This document shows positions 25,373 through 34,505 of a DNA stretch of 64,000 nucleotides, in pieces. Below the pieces are notes generated by a model. That model made no database searches, was not told the origin of the DNA, and worked only from the letters and a program-made list of their open reading frames with translations. Source of the DNA: Mucilaginibacter yixingensis (GTDB taxonomy: Bacteria; Bacteroidota; Bacteroidia; Sphingobacteriales; Sphingobacteriaceae). The stretch is taken from contig NZ_CP160205.1 in the NCBI RefSeq assembly GCF_041080815.1, positions 124,001-188,000 on the forward strand. The letters run 5' to 3'. The translations under genes were made by a program, and so were the position numbers. Position 1 is the first letter of the stretch. Each line of letters starts with the position of its first letter.

Positions 25373-27113
25373 TCAACAGTCGCAGCAGGCACAAAAAAAC
25401 AACACCTTTGCCGCACTGCGCAGTCTGCTGAAGCTGATTGAGCATGAGCGCGGTAATTTGCTGGTAGCGTCGGGCACCGTGTTGCTCAACGCCAGCATTA
25501 ACTTGTTGGGGCCATATTTAATTGGCTATGCCATTAACCATTATGTGGAGCATAAACAGTTCCATCAGTTGCTGCTGTTTTCATCTATTTTGCTGGGCAT
25601 GTTTATGCTGGGTTTGTTTACCAGCTATTTCCAAACCAAGCTGATGGGCAGCGTAAGCCAGCGCATGTTGTTTACGCTGCGCAATACCATATTTAACAAG
25701 CTGCAATTGCTGCCGGTAGCTTTTTTTAATGCTAACAAGGCCGGCGATCTGATCTCGCGCGTTAATAACGATACCGATAAGATCAACAGTTTCTTCTCGC
25801 AATCGCTCATGCAGTTTATCAGCAATATTGCCATGATGATTGGGGCGGGCATTGCCCTGCTGGTCATCAATATAAAGTTGGGATTGGCAGCATTGGTACC
25901 AGGCTTGGTGATCTTTATTTTTACCAAGCTGATATCGCCCTGGGTGAAGCGAAAAAATGCCACCAACCTGAAAAGCACGGGTGGCATGAGCGCCGAGATC
26001 CAGGAGAGCCTCAATAATTTCAGGGTGATCATCGCTTTTAACCGTCGCGATTATTTCCGCCAGCGGTTTGATGAAGCTAATCAGCAGAACTACCGTACTG
26101 CTATTGGCGCAGGTTTAGCCAATAACTTTTTAATGCCGGTGTATACCCTGCTGGCCAGCTTGGCGCAGTTGATTGTACTGACCTATGGTATTTACCTGAT
26201 GTCGCAAGGGACGTTCACTATTGGCTTTTTGGTGACTTACCTGACCTACTGCGTCAGCTTTTATAACCCGCTGCGTCAGCTGGCGGCACTTTGGGCCAAC
26301 TTCCAGCTGGCTATGGCTGGCTGGGACAGGATTGCCCAGATTTTGGGTATGGAAAGTAATCTGCTATCGGTAGATCAATCCGCAGAAAATTCTGACGCAT
26401 TAGTCGAATTTAAAAACGTTCACTTTGGCTACGTGCCTGAGAAAGAGATTTTGCACAATGTATCCTTCGCACTGCAACGCGGCAAAACCTATGCTTTTGT
26501 TGGGCCGACAGGTGGTGGTAAAAGCACCACGGCGTCGCTCATCTCGCGTCTGTATGACCCGACCCAGGGGACGGTGCTGCTGGGTGGCAAAGACATTCGT
26601 ACGTATGATGCACAAGAGCGCAGTAAAAAGATTGGTTTTATTTTGCAGGAGCCATTCCTGTTTACCGGCACAGTGAGGGAGAACATTCTATACGGTAACG
26701 AACAGTACCACAACTACAGCAATGAGCAACTGGAAGCTGCCATTAAGCAAGCCGGCTTACAAAAACTGCTCAATGTTTTTGAGGAAGGATTGGAAACCAA
26801 AGTGTCTTCAGGCGGCGATGGCATCAGCTTAGGGCAAAAGCAGCTGATTGCCTTTATGCGGGCCGTATTGCGTAACCCCGAAGTGTTGATACTGGACGAA
26901 GCCACCGCCAATATTGACACGGTTACCGAGCAACTGTTGGAAGATATCCTGAATAATCTGCCCGAAACTACCACCCGCATCATCATAGCCCACCGCTTAA
27001 ATACCATTGAAAATGCCGATGAGATTTTCTTTGTAAACGCTGGTGAAGTGATCAAAGCAGGATCATTCCAGGATGCGCTGGATAAGCTGATGGTGGGTAA
27101 ACGGGCAAGTTGA
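25356..27113 (+). CDS. ABC exporter subunit 2, catalytic partner
   Basis: A 585-aa half-transporter. I start it at ATG 25356 (MNYNLNQQSQ), which overlaps the end of subunit 1 by 17 nt. Six membrane helices are followed by an ATPase domain with a full Walker A GPTGGGKS (383-390), Walker B LILDEA (Glu515) and switch His546. Its signature is ISLGQ (490-494), not LSGGQ. The defects are therefore complementary to those of subunit 1: the working ATP site would combine Walker motifs of this protein with LSGGQ of subunit 1. Confidence 0.93.
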   Translation: MNYNLNQQSQQAQKNNTFAALRSLLKLIEHERGNLLVASGTVLLNASINLLGPYLIGYAINHYVEHKQFHQLLLFSSILLGMFMLGLFTSYFQTKLMGSVSQRMLFTLRNTIFNKLQLLPVAFFNANKAGDLISRVNNDTDKINSFFSQSLMQFISNIAMMIGAGIALLVINIKLGLAALVPGLVIFIFTKLISPWVKRKNATNLKSTGGMSAEIQESLNNFRVIIAFNRRDYFRQRFDEANQQNYRTAIGAGLANNFLMPVYTLLASLAQLIVLTYGIYLMSQGTFTIGFLVTYLTYCVSFYNPLRQLAALWANFQLAMAGWDRIAQILGMESNLLSVDQSAENSDALVEFKNVHFGYVPEKEILHNVSFALQRGKTYAFVGPTGGGKSTTASLISRLYDPTQGTVLLGGKDIRTYDAQERSKKIGFILQEPFLFTGTVRENILYGNEQYHNYSNEQLEAAIKQAGLQKLLNVFEEGLETKVSSGGDGISLGQKQLIAFMRAVLRNPEVLILDEATANIDTVTEQLLEDILNNLPETTTRIIIAHRLNTIENADEIFFVNAGEVIKAGSFQDALDKLMVGKRAS

Positions 27114-27139
27114 TCTTATTCATACGAATTAAAGACCCT

Positions 27140-27255
27140 GTCATTTCGACCAACGGGAGAAATCTTAGACGAATGCCAAGTAAGTTGCAAAGCATGGGGG
27201 CTAAGATTTCTCCTCACGCTACCACACTTTCCCCGCTCCGTTTCGTCGAAATGAC
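27140..27255. repeat. GTCATTTCGACCAACGGGAG inverted repeat
   Basis: Outer arms GTCATTTCGAC and GTCGAAATGAC with inner GAGAAATCTTAG/CTAAGATTTCTC. Another arm-sequence variant of the nested palindrome family. Confidence 0.8.
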
Positions 27256-27270
27256 ATGTTTGTTTAATGC

Positions 27271-27300
27271 AAAAAAAGGGCCGACATCACTGCCGGCCCT
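27271..27300 (-). terminator. Terminator after the GH39 gene
   Basis: On the minus strand AGGGCCGGCAGTGATGTCGG, then CCC and a run of seven T. Located 85 bp past the stop codon. Confidence 0.75.
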
Positions 27301-27384
27301 CCCATTATAACAGGTTTAAGGTTCAAAGTATCTTTAAGAGCAATTTACAATCCTGTAAATCCCAAAAATTCGTTTCATCCTGGT

Positions 27385-29073
27385 TCAATAATCCAGTTTT
27401 AACAATGATACGCCTTGTCGAGGCAAATCAATATGCAGCGCCAGCGTATTATTCTTTACCATTAGCTTTTGCGGCGCACCCATGGTTTGCAGTTGTCCGG
27501 CTTTTTCAAGCTCAGCTATCTGTGCTGCCGTAGGGTTTTGCGGCGATCCCATCTTTTTCCAGATCTCGTATGAGTTGCTGTGCGTGTTATCTATGCGGTA
27601 TTGGGTTAACGTAACGCTGGCAGCAGGCAGGTGATCAATGGTGATGGCTATCGGTTCGGCAGCGCCTTGCTGGTCGTTGTCGTGGTAGTTCCATACCATT
27701 ACGGCGGCGGTGTTTTTGCCTTTGGAGGCCAGTACGCCAATATCGGTTAATGGTCCGCGTACGCTGGAATCCATCATGGCTTTGAGCGTGTACATGCGGG
27801 TGCTGGTAGCCTCCACGCGGTTGCCGCTCATCTTACCAAACATGCGGAACACGTTGAGCACGGGCTTATCTACCCCATTAGTAGCCAGATCGCGGAAGCC
27901 GTAGAACCAGGGCTGATTTTCAAACTCAAACGACCATGATACCGCACCTTTGAAATTGATGCCATATTCATCTGCCAATTCATACTTGCGGGCAAACGTA
28001 GCTGCAGTATAACTGGAATACATGGTGCCATTACGATAGGCGTTTGACGGATTAGTAGCCATGCCACAAGCCGCACACCCCTCCGGGTCAGATTCGCCGA
28101 TGATGAGCGGAATATTTTTTGTTTGCGGATATGACGATGCAATGCGGAAGCCCGTAGCAATATCACGCAGCTGTGGCGCGGCATTCATCTGTACCATCTG
28201 ACCCACCAGTTTAGGCGAACCTTTGGCGTGGAAACTCAGCAGATCAAGCGGTGAACCGATTTTACCCGTGGCGTAGTTGGTATCCTGAGTGCAGTGTTTG
28301 ATGAAATTATTGGTCCAATCCTGTGCGCTTTTGCCTGCGGTGCCGGCAATATCCAGTCCGCCTACTTTAGCGGTCGGCAGAGCGCGTTTCAGGCCGTCGG
28401 TAGCGTAGTCATAGATCTTAAAGTAGTCTTGCTGAGTGCCGTGCAGGTAGCCGTTGGGCTCGTTCCATACCTCCCAATACCAGCTTTCTACTTCTTTTTT
28501 ACCATAGCGCTCCACGCAGTGTTTTACCCAGTTGTAGATCAGGTCATCCCACTTTTTATAGTTGTTTGGCGGATATGACCAACCGGTGAGGATATCTTTA
28601 TACGGGTCGCCCGGCTTCCAGTGATGGCGGTAAGGCTCGGGATGGGTAGAGAGGGCCTCTGGCATAAAACCAATTTGCGCAAAAGGCTTCATGCCGCGTT
28701 TTACGTAGGTGTCAAAAATGCTGTCAACAATGGCCCAGTTATAAACCGGTTTGCCGTTGGCATCTTCGGTATAGGCATTGGTTGATCCCCATTTCAGCGC
28801 CGCTTTGCCATCGCCTGTTACCAGCAGGCTGTGCGTGCGCACATAAACAGGCACCGGACTCAGTGCCGAAATTTCTGAAAGCAGTTTTTTGCCGTCTTTC
28901 ATATAGGTGTAGTTTGGTTCGTCATAGCCAAACCAAGCCCACACGGGTTTCATGGGGGCTTTCTCTTTGGCAAGATCTACATTGATAACAGCAGGCCTTG
29001 CGGGCTGTTGTGCCACCGCTATCCCGACCGAAAATAAAGACACGCCGAGTGCTGCTTTTATGGTCTTCAGCAT
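27385..29073 (-). CDS. Glycoside hydrolase family 39-like protein, exported
   Basis: A 562-aa protein starting MLKTIKAALGVSLF with a signal peptide ending VAQQ; an upstream extension to 29238 gives no sensible N-terminus. The GH39 (beta-xylosidase/iduronidase clan) active site is visible: acid/base Glu205 in WEVWNEPNGY and nucleophile Glu327 in IIGESDPEG. It probably removes xylose or a related beta-linked sugar in the periplasm. It stands alone, about 11 kb from the other sugar genes. Confidence 0.88.
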   Translation of the reverse strand: MLKTIKAALGVSLFSVGIAVAQQPARPAVINVDLAKEKAPMKPVWAWFGYDEPNYTYMKDGKKLLSEISALSPVPVYVRTHSLLVTGDGKAALKWGSTNAYTEDANGKPVYNWAIVDSIFDTYVKRGMKPFAQIGFMPEALSTHPEPYRHHWKPGDPYKDILTGWSYPPNNYKKWDDLIYNWVKHCVERYGKKEVESWYWEVWNEPNGYLHGTQQDYFKIYDYATDGLKRALPTAKVGGLDIAGTAGKSAQDWTNNFIKHCTQDTNYATGKIGSPLDLLSFHAKGSPKLVGQMVQMNAAPQLRDIATGFRIASSYPQTKNIPLIIGESDPEGCAACGMATNPSNAYRNGTMYSSYTAATFARKYELADEYGINFKGAVSWSFEFENQPWFYGFRDLATNGVDKPVLNVFRMFGKMSGNRVEATSTRMYTLKAMMDSSVRGPLTDIGVLASKGKNTAAVMVWNYHDNDQQGAAEPIAITIDHLPAASVTLTQYRIDNTHSNSYEIWKKMGSPQNPTAAQIAELEKAGQLQTMGAPQKLMVKNNTLALHIDLPRQGVSLLKLDY

Positions 29074-29254
29074 AAAAAAATAGAGGATTACAGATTTTAT
29101 AATTTGGTTCATACCAAGGTATTTAAAAACTGTCGGTCTAACAAATAAAAGAAGAGAGGATAGGAGGCGTAAGAGTTTTGTAGCGAAGAAAATACAATGA
29201 CCCTGGGAGGGAAGTTGCCGTAAATAAAGGAGCCGCAAACAGAAAGAGCCACAA

Positions 29255-29280
29255 ATATGTGGCTCTACGTTATTTTAATC
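29255..29280. repeat. AGCCACA-AATA-TGTGGCT hairpin repeat
   Basis: AGAGCCACAAATATGTGGCT then CTACG. Lies just after the Lrp-type gene stop codon on the minus strand and may act as its terminator stem. Confidence 0.7.
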
Positions 29281-29295
29281 TTTAATCTCCAACCA

Positions 29296-29766
29296 TTAGT
29301 ACTCCATTGGTACAATCGGTTCTTTTTTGCTGGTAGACATAATCATCATGGTTTGGAAAGTTTTTACCACCGGGATGCGGCTGATTTTTTCCATAATCAG
29401 TTGTTCGTATGATTTAATGTCGCGTACGTAAACTTTCAGCAGAAAATCGCACTGACCGGTTACGTGGTGGCATTCGGTTACTTCCTTAATGCTCTTGATC
29501 TCGTCTAGAAACACCTGGATGGTGTTCTTTTGATGAAAATCCAGCGAAATCTGGATAAATGTTTTGATGCCCAGGCCCAGTTTTTCTTCGTCAACCAGTG
29601 CATGGTAGCTCTTAATATATTCGGCATTTTCCAGTTTGCGTACACGTTCCAGGGTGGGGGCAGGCGAGAGGCCTATCTCATTAGAGAGTTGCAGGTTGGT
29701 AATGCGTCCGTTCTCCTGTAATATTTTCAGAATCTGTAAATCAATCTTGTCAAGTTCAGCAGCCAT
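29296..29766 (-). CDS. Lrp/AsnC family transcriptional regulator
   Basis: A 156-aa regulator: N-terminal helix-turn-helix (LDKIDLQILKILQENGRITN, then LQLSNEIGLSPAPTLERVRK) and C-terminal RAM/AsnC ligand domain (about residues 70-145). Such proteins sense amino acids and control their metabolism. It faces the DtxR-like gene, and the two share a 124-bp intergenic region with a promoter for each. Confidence 0.93.
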   Translation of the reverse strand: MAAELDKIDLQILKILQENGRITNLQLSNEIGLSPAPTLERVRKLENAEYIKSYHALVDEEKLGLGIKTFIQISLDFHQKNTIQVFLDEIKSIKEVTECHHVTGQCDFLLKVYVRDIKSYEQLIMEKISRIPVVKTFQTMMIMSTSKKEPIVPMEY

Positions 29767-29794
29767 CGTTCAGGTTATATGTATTCCAGTAAAA

Positions 29795-29823
29795 CAAAAT
29801 TAAATTTTTTATATCATACCAAA
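29795..29823 (-). promoter_or_regulatory. Promoter of the Lrp-type gene
   Basis: On the minus strand TTTG (29820-29823) and TAATTTTG (29795-29802), 17 bp apart, with a 28-nt leader. Confidence 0.65.
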
Positions 29824-29853
29824 GACAAAAAATAATTTTTTACCCATTTTGTT

Positions 29854-29891
29854 TTTAGGCAAGTCTAAATTTATTATTAGATTTGCTTAAA
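29854..29891 (+). promoter_or_regulatory. Two DtxR/MntR-type operator boxes overlapping promoter and start codon
   Basis: First box TTTAGGCAAGTCTAAA is itself a near-palindrome; second box TTAGATTTGCTTAAA is its inverted, 13 of 15 matching copy. The TAGATTTG -7 element (29878-29885) lies inside the second box, and the regulator's ATG begins at 29891. A DtxR-type protein bound here would block its own promoter, so autoregulation by Mn or Fe is likely. Confidence 0.65.
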
Positions 29892-30541
29892 TGAATACGT
29901 TTACTGAGGAGAATTATCTTAAAACCATATATCACTGTTCGCTCAATAATGAGAGCGTGAGCACTAATCAGCTGGCGGCTGCTATTAACACCAAAGCGGC
30001 GTCTGTAACCGATATGCTGAAAAAGCTGGCTGAGAAACAACTCATCAACTATACCAAGTACCAGGGCGTTACGCTGACCGAGACCGGCGAGAAGATTGCC
30101 CTCGGCATCATTCGCAAACACCGCCTTTGGGAATATTTCCTGGTAGAAAAACTGCATTTTAAATGGGACGAGGTGCATGAGATGGCCGAAGAGCTGGAAC
30201 ATATCTCGTCTATAGAACTCATTAATCGCCTGGATCAGTTTATGGACTACCCCAAATATGATCCGCATGGCGACCCTATCCCTGATGCCAGCGGGCAGTT
30301 TAAACGCCAGGAGTTAAAACCGGTTTCGGCATTAGTTATCGGGCAGGCAGGTATCATCTCCGGCGTGGGCGATCACTCCCCCGCTTTTCTGCAATATCTG
30401 GAGAAAACATCGCTGGTGCTGGGCGCCCGTATTGAGGTGAAAGATATTGTGGCTTATGATCATTCTGTAGTACTACTAATTGGTAACCAAACCACCGGCA
30501 TCAGCAGAGAGGTGGCAAAAAATCTGCTTGTAACCTTATGA
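29891..30541 (+). CDS. Metal-dependent transcriptional regulator, DtxR/MntR family
   Basis: A 216-aa regulator with a winged helix (SVSTNQLAAAINTKAASVTD, then MLKKLAEKQLI), a dimerisation/metal domain (RKHRLWEYFLVEKLHF, HEMAEELEHISS, containing the expected His and Glu ligands) and a C-terminal FeoA/SH3-like domain. It should repress the adjacent NRAMP gene when metal is plentiful. The ATG overlap (30538-30541) with that gene shows they are co-transcribed. Start codon follows the -7 element by five bases. Confidence 0.92.
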   Translation: MNTFTEENYLKTIYHCSLNNESVSTNQLAAAINTKAASVTDMLKKLAEKQLINYTKYQGVTLTETGEKIALGIIRKHRLWEYFLVEKLHFKWDEVHEMAEELEHISSIELINRLDQFMDYPKYDPHGDPIPDASGQFKRQELKPVSALVIGQAGIISGVGDHSPAFLQYLEKTSLVLGARIEVKDIVAYDHSVVLLIGNQTTGISREVAKNLLVTL

Positions 30542-32421
30542 ACAACTCTATAAATCGCGAATCATTAGGCAGCGTACATGGCTCTGTCGATACCAATAAA
30601 ACCGGCTGGCGCAAAGTTTTTGCGTTTATTGGTCCGGCGTACCTGGTAAGCGTGGGCTATATGGACCCGGGCAACTGGGCTACTGATCTGGCTGCCGGTA
30701 GTCAGTTTGGTTACCGGCTCATCTGGGTGCTGCTGCTCTCTAACCTGATTGCGTTGTTGTTGCAATCGCTCAGCGTGCGCCTGGGCATAGTGCGCGGACT
30801 GGATATTGCGCAGGCTTCAAAAAACAGCTATCCGCCGTTTGTAAATATTTGTCTGTACGTACTGGCGCAGATCTCCATCATTGCGTGCGATCTGGCCGAG
30901 GTAATTGGTATGGCCATCGGTCTGCAATTGCTGTTTAACCTGCCGCTCATTTGGGGCGTATCCATCACCATGCTGGATACTTTGTTGCTGCTCTTTTTGC
31001 TCAACAAGGGCATGCGCAAGCTGGAAAGCTTTATTGTGTCGCTGATATTTATTGTGGGTCTGTCGTTCCTTATTGAGCTGTTTATTGTGCAGCCGCAGCC
31101 AATGGAGATTGCCAAAGGCTTTATTCCGCATGGTTTGAGCCACCCGGAACTGTATATCGCTATCGGTATTATTGGTGCTACGGTGATGCCGCATAATTTG
31201 TATCTGCACTCATCGCTGGTGCAAACCCGTAAAATTGAGCGGACAGACACAGGGATACGCAGCGCTATTAAGTTTAACCTGTGGGATACCACTATTGCCC
31301 TCAACCTGGCGTTTTTTGTTAATGCCGCGATATTGATATTGGCGGCAAGTGCCTTCTTCCGCAATGGATACCACGAAGTAGCCGAAATACAGGATGCACA
31401 CAAGCTACTGCGCAGTCTTTTTGGCGACGTTGCACCCAAACTGTTCGCGCTGGCTCTTATTGCTTCCGGGCAAAGTTCTACCATTACAGGTACGCTGGCC
31501 GGGCAGATCATCATGGAAGGTCACCTTAACCTGCGTATTGCCCCATGGCTGCGTAGATTGATTACCCGTTTGTTGGCTATCGTCCCTGCGTTCTTCACCA
31601 TTTTGCATGCGGGTGAAGATGGCTTGGGCAAACTACTCATCCTGAGTCAGGTGGTGCTGAGTTTGCAGCTGGGTTTTGCGGTAATTCCGCTGATCCACTT
31701 TACGTCAGACAAAAAGCGGATGGGCGCTTTCGCTATTCGCAGGTGGACTGCAGTGCTGGCCTGGCTCTTTGCTATCCTCATTATCGGTCTCAATGGTCGG
31801 TTGGTGGTAGAGCAGTTGAGCGATTGGGCAGCCTCAAGTCCACAATCACAGCAACTGGTGCATTATGTGTTTACACCGCTCGCCATAGCCATCGGGGTGT
31901 TGCTGATTTATGTTTTTGTGCGACCGCTCATCTTTAAATACAACGATAGGCCAGCCTGGGTGCCACACGGACTGGCAACTTCGCTCAGTAAGATGGATGC
32001 CATTAACTATAACCACATCGGCGTTACCATTGATTTTTCTAAGAACGATCATGAGTCTATCCGCCATGCGGTAATGCAGGGAGGCAAAAAGGCCCGCTAT
32101 ACCCTTATCCATGTGGTAGAGACTGCCGGCGCACAATATCATGGCATTGAAACGATGGACCACGAAACGCAGAGCGACGTAGATAACCTGGAAAAATATG
32201 CAGAGGAGATTCGTACGCTGGGCTATAAAGCCGACCCGCAGATAGGTTTCGGTTTCCCGGCTGATGCTATTACCCAGATTGTGCAGGAAGAACAGATTGA
32301 TTTTCTGGTGATGGGCTCGCACGGGCACAAGGTGCTCAAGGATATTATTTATGGATCGACAGTAGATAAGGTACGCCACAATGTGCACATCCCGGTGCTG
32401 ATTGTGACGCCGAAGAAATAA
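30538..32421 (+). CDS. mntH: NRAMP Mn2+/Fe2+ transporter fused to a universal stress protein domain
   Basis: A 627-aa fusion. Residues about 20-460 are an NRAMP transporter with the metal motifs YMDPGNWATD and GATVMPHNLYLHSS in helices 1 and 6. Residues about 485-627 form a UspA domain ending with the ATP-binding motif GSHGHKVLKDIIYGST (from Gly593). Plain MntH proteins are about 410-450 aa, so the USP domain is extra; I recall similar fusions from Bacteroidota. The first codon overlaps the regulator's stop codon. The USP part may tie transport to ATP level or stress. Confidence 0.9.
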   Translation: MNNSINRESLGSVHGSVDTNKTGWRKVFAFIGPAYLVSVGYMDPGNWATDLAAGSQFGYRLIWVLLLSNLIALLLQSLSVRLGIVRGLDIAQASKNSYPPFVNICLYVLAQISIIACDLAEVIGMAIGLQLLFNLPLIWGVSITMLDTLLLLFLLNKGMRKLESFIVSLIFIVGLSFLIELFIVQPQPMEIAKGFIPHGLSHPELYIAIGIIGATVMPHNLYLHSSLVQTRKIERTDTGIRSAIKFNLWDTTIALNLAFFVNAAILILAASAFFRNGYHEVAEIQDAHKLLRSLFGDVAPKLFALALIASGQSSTITGTLAGQIIMEGHLNLRIAPWLRRLITRLLAIVPAFFTILHAGEDGLGKLLILSQVVLSLQLGFAVIPLIHFTSDKKRMGAFAIRRWTAVLAWLFAILIIGLNGRLVVEQLSDWAASSPQSQQLVHYVFTPLAIAIGVLLIYVFVRPLIFKYNDRPAWVPHGLATSLSKMDAINYNHIGVTIDFSKNDHESIRHAVMQGGKKARYTLIHVVETAGAQYHGIETMDHETQSDVDNLEKYAEEIRTLGYKADPQIGFGFPADAITQIVQEEQIDFLVMGSHGHKVLKDIIYGSTVDKVRHNVHIPVLIVTPKK

Positions 32422-32435
32422 TATTTAAGGATCAT

Positions 32436-32513
32436 GTCATGCTGAGGAACGAAGCATCTCTGACGCAAATCCACATGGACTGTCCTTAGAGATGCTTCGT
32501 TCCTCAGCATGAC
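32436..32513. repeat. GTCATGCTGAGGAACGAAGC inverted repeat
   Basis: Near-perfect inverted copies GTCATGCTGAGGAACGAAGC and GCTTCGTTCCTCAGCATGAC, 78 bp overall. It follows the mntH stop codon and could act as a terminator stem. Confidence 0.8.
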
Positions 32514-32584
32514 ATGGAGCTTTTGGGTTAAACAGCCTGGCTGAGATCCCATCCCATTAACTGATTTATTTGCATATTTGCAAA

Positions 32585-33043
32585 ATGGCAAACGCTAGCA
32601 AAGACATCTACATCAAGAACAAGAAAGCCTACTTTGAGTATTTTATATCAGATAAGTACACCGCAGGCGTAAAGCTGCTGGGTACCGAGATAAAATCCAT
32701 CCGCGAGGGTAAGGCTAACCTGAACGATGCCTTCTGCACGTTTATCAACGAGGAGCTGTATGTGCGTAACCTGCATATTTCAGAATACTCGTACGGCTCG
32801 TTCTACAACCACGAGGCCAAGCGCGATCGTGTGCTGCTGCTCCACAAAAAAGAGTTGAAAAAATTGCAGAACCGCACCGAAGAAAAAGGTTTTACTATTG
32901 TACCTCTTGCCCTCTTCATCAGCGACCGTGGCTTTGCCAAGCTGGAAATTGGCCTGGCCCAGGGTAAAAAACTGCATGACAAACGCGAAACCATGAAAGA
33001 TCGTGAAAGCAAAATTGAGATGGACCGCGTAATGAAGCGGTAA
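32585..33043 (+). CDS. smpB: SsrA-binding protein SmpB
   Basis: A 152-aa tmRNA-binding protein required for rescue of stalled ribosomes. The sequence from MANASKDIYIKNKKAYFEYF has the OB-fold pattern, including GVKLLGTEIKSIREGKANLN and EELYVRN, and ends with the basic tail RESKIEMDRVMKR. I use ATG 32585, not the upstream 32570 codon. Two TTTGC boxes (TTATTTGCATATTTGC) sit right before the start. The tmRNA gene was not found in this window. Confidence 0.95.
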   Translation: MANASKDIYIKNKKAYFEYFISDKYTAGVKLLGTEIKSIREGKANLNDAFCTFINEELYVRNLHISEYSYGSFYNHEAKRDRVLLLHKKELKKLQNRTEEKGFTIVPLALFISDRGFAKLEIGLAQGKKLHDKRETMKDRESKIEMDRVMKR

Positions 33044-33084
33044 TAAAGATGAAAGCTTAGAGATTAAAAGAAAACATACCGTAC

Positions 33085-33109
33085 AGCCACATATTTGTGG
33101 CTTTTTTTG
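33085..33109 (+). terminator. Terminator of smpB made from an AGCCACA hairpin repeat
   Basis: AGCCACA-TATT-TGTGGCT followed by seven T. It is a copy of the dispersed AGCCACA family serving as a terminator. Confidence 0.75.
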
Positions 33110-33134
33110 TTTAGATGAAGTAAGTAAAACGGGT

Positions 33135-33217
33135 GTCATCCTGAGCTCTGTCGAAGGGCGCGGGAGGATAGCATGGCGATACGCCCACCGCGCGTGTTTC
33201 GACAAGCTCAACATGAC
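33135..33217. repeat. GTCATCCTGAGCTCTGTCGA repeat and a half copy
   Basis: Begins GTCATCCTGAGCTCTGTCGA and ends TCGACAAGCTCAACATGAC. A second left half-copy lies at 33301-33330, right before the glycerate kinase stop codon. Confidence 0.75.
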
Positions 33218-33340
33218 ACCCCTCACTCTTTTTACGCTGTCTCATTTCAAAAGAAGGTTTTGTGGGACTTTTTCGTTATTCGCGATTCAGGAGGGAGGGT
33301 GTCATCCTGAGCTCTGTCGAAGGGTGCGCGAAGGCCGGGT

Positions 33341-34480
33341 TTATTGTTGAGCGCTCAGTGCCATTAGGTTGCCCAACTCGCAAGCCGTTCTGCGCAGGTT
33401 ATCATAGGTATGATGTAATGCCGTAGGCAAGTCGGCCGGCTCATTGCCAATAGCCAATAGCGTGTCAAAATATTTAGATAGTTCTGGGTCTTGTTCAAGC
33501 GGTACTGCGCCCGCCAGTCCTATAACGGGTAGCTGATGTTGTTTAGCTGCAGAAGCCACCGCAAAAGGCGCCTTGCCCTGTAAAGTTTGCCGGTCAATGC
33601 TACCCTCGCCGGTTATCACCAGATTGGCCTGTTGCAGGGCTGCTTCAAAATTGGTTAGCTGCAGAAAATAAGCGCCGCCGCTCACCAGTTCGGCATTGAG
33701 CAAGGCGTATAGGCCGGCGGCTGCGCCACCTGCGGTGCCGCCGTGTTTTACCGCGGCCATATCTTTGCCGGTGGTTTTTAAAGCGACTTCGGCCAGGCGG
33801 GTGAGAGCTTGATCCAAAACTTCAACGTCGTCTTCGCTTGCTCCTTTTTGCGGACCGAATACGGTAGCCGCACCTTCATCACCCAGTAATAAATTGTCAA
33901 CATCGCAAAGAACCGTAACGTGGCAATGGCGCAGGCGATGGTCTAATCCGGTGATGTCGATGCTTTGTAGCTCGGTAAGCTGCGCAGGGGTGCTGATAAG
34001 TTCTCCATCGGCATCTTTAAATTGCACACCCAAGGCCATGAGCATACCCATGGCTCCATCCACCGTTGCCGAGCCGCCCATACCCAGAATAATGCGATCA
34101 ACACTATGGTCAAGCGCAGCTTTGATCATTAACCCCGTACCGTATGATGTTGCCTGCAGGGGATTGCGTTCGTCCTCCTTGAGTATTCTTAAGCCCGATG
34201 CAGCTGCCATTTCTATAACCGCTGTAGTTTCGTCATCAATCAGTCCAAAAATGGCATCAATTTCCCTGCCAAGCGCATCTACCGTTTCTACCGTGACCGG
34301 TTGCCCATTCCTGTGCTTGATAATGAGGGTGCCGGTGCCATCGCCGCCGTCTGCTACGGGGAAACGTTGACACTGGCAATCAAGCCGGCTTTGCTCAAGA
34401 CCTTGTGCAATGGCGCGGGCGGCATCATCGGCCGTCAGGCTGTTTTTAAATGCGTTAGGCGCGATCAGGATGTTCATCAC
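33341..34480 (-). CDS. Glycerate kinase (GlxK/GarK family)
   Basis: A 379-aa kinase that phosphorylates D-glycerate to 2-phosphoglycerate. Family marks: NILIAPNAFKNSLTADDAARAI at the start, PVADGGDGTGTL, ILGMGGSATVDGAMGML and the glycine-rich GGTAGGAAAGLYA loop, plus a VITGEGSIDRQT segment near the end. The upstream neighbour on the same strand is a 2-hydroxyacid dehydrogenase, which fits a hydroxypyruvate-glycerate route. ATG 34480 or 34477 may both serve as start. Confidence 0.93.
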   Translation of the reverse strand: MMNILIAPNAFKNSLTADDAARAIAQGLEQSRLDCQCQRFPVADGGDGTGTLIIKHRNGQPVTVETVDALGREIDAIFGLIDDETTAVIEMAAASGLRILKEDERNPLQATSYGTGLMIKAALDHSVDRIILGMGGSATVDGAMGMLMALGVQFKDADGELISTPAQLTELQSIDITGLDHRLRHCHVTVLCDVDNLLLGDEGAATVFGPQKGASEDDVEVLDQALTRLAEVALKTTGKDMAAVKHGGTAGGAAAGLYALLNAELVSGGAYFLQLTNFEAALQQANLVITGEGSIDRQTLQGKAPFAVASAAKQHQLPVIGLAGAVPLEQDPELSKYFDTLLAIGNEPADLPTALHHTYDNLRRTACELGNLMALSAQQ

Positions 34481-34505
34481 TTATAGGTTTTGGTTAGAAA
34501 ACTTT

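Noticed and set aside
30828-31514. 228-codon open frame antisense to mntH
   Set aside because: Overlaps transmembrane helices of a clear NRAMP gene; Ser- and Cys-rich translation is typical of an antisense frame.
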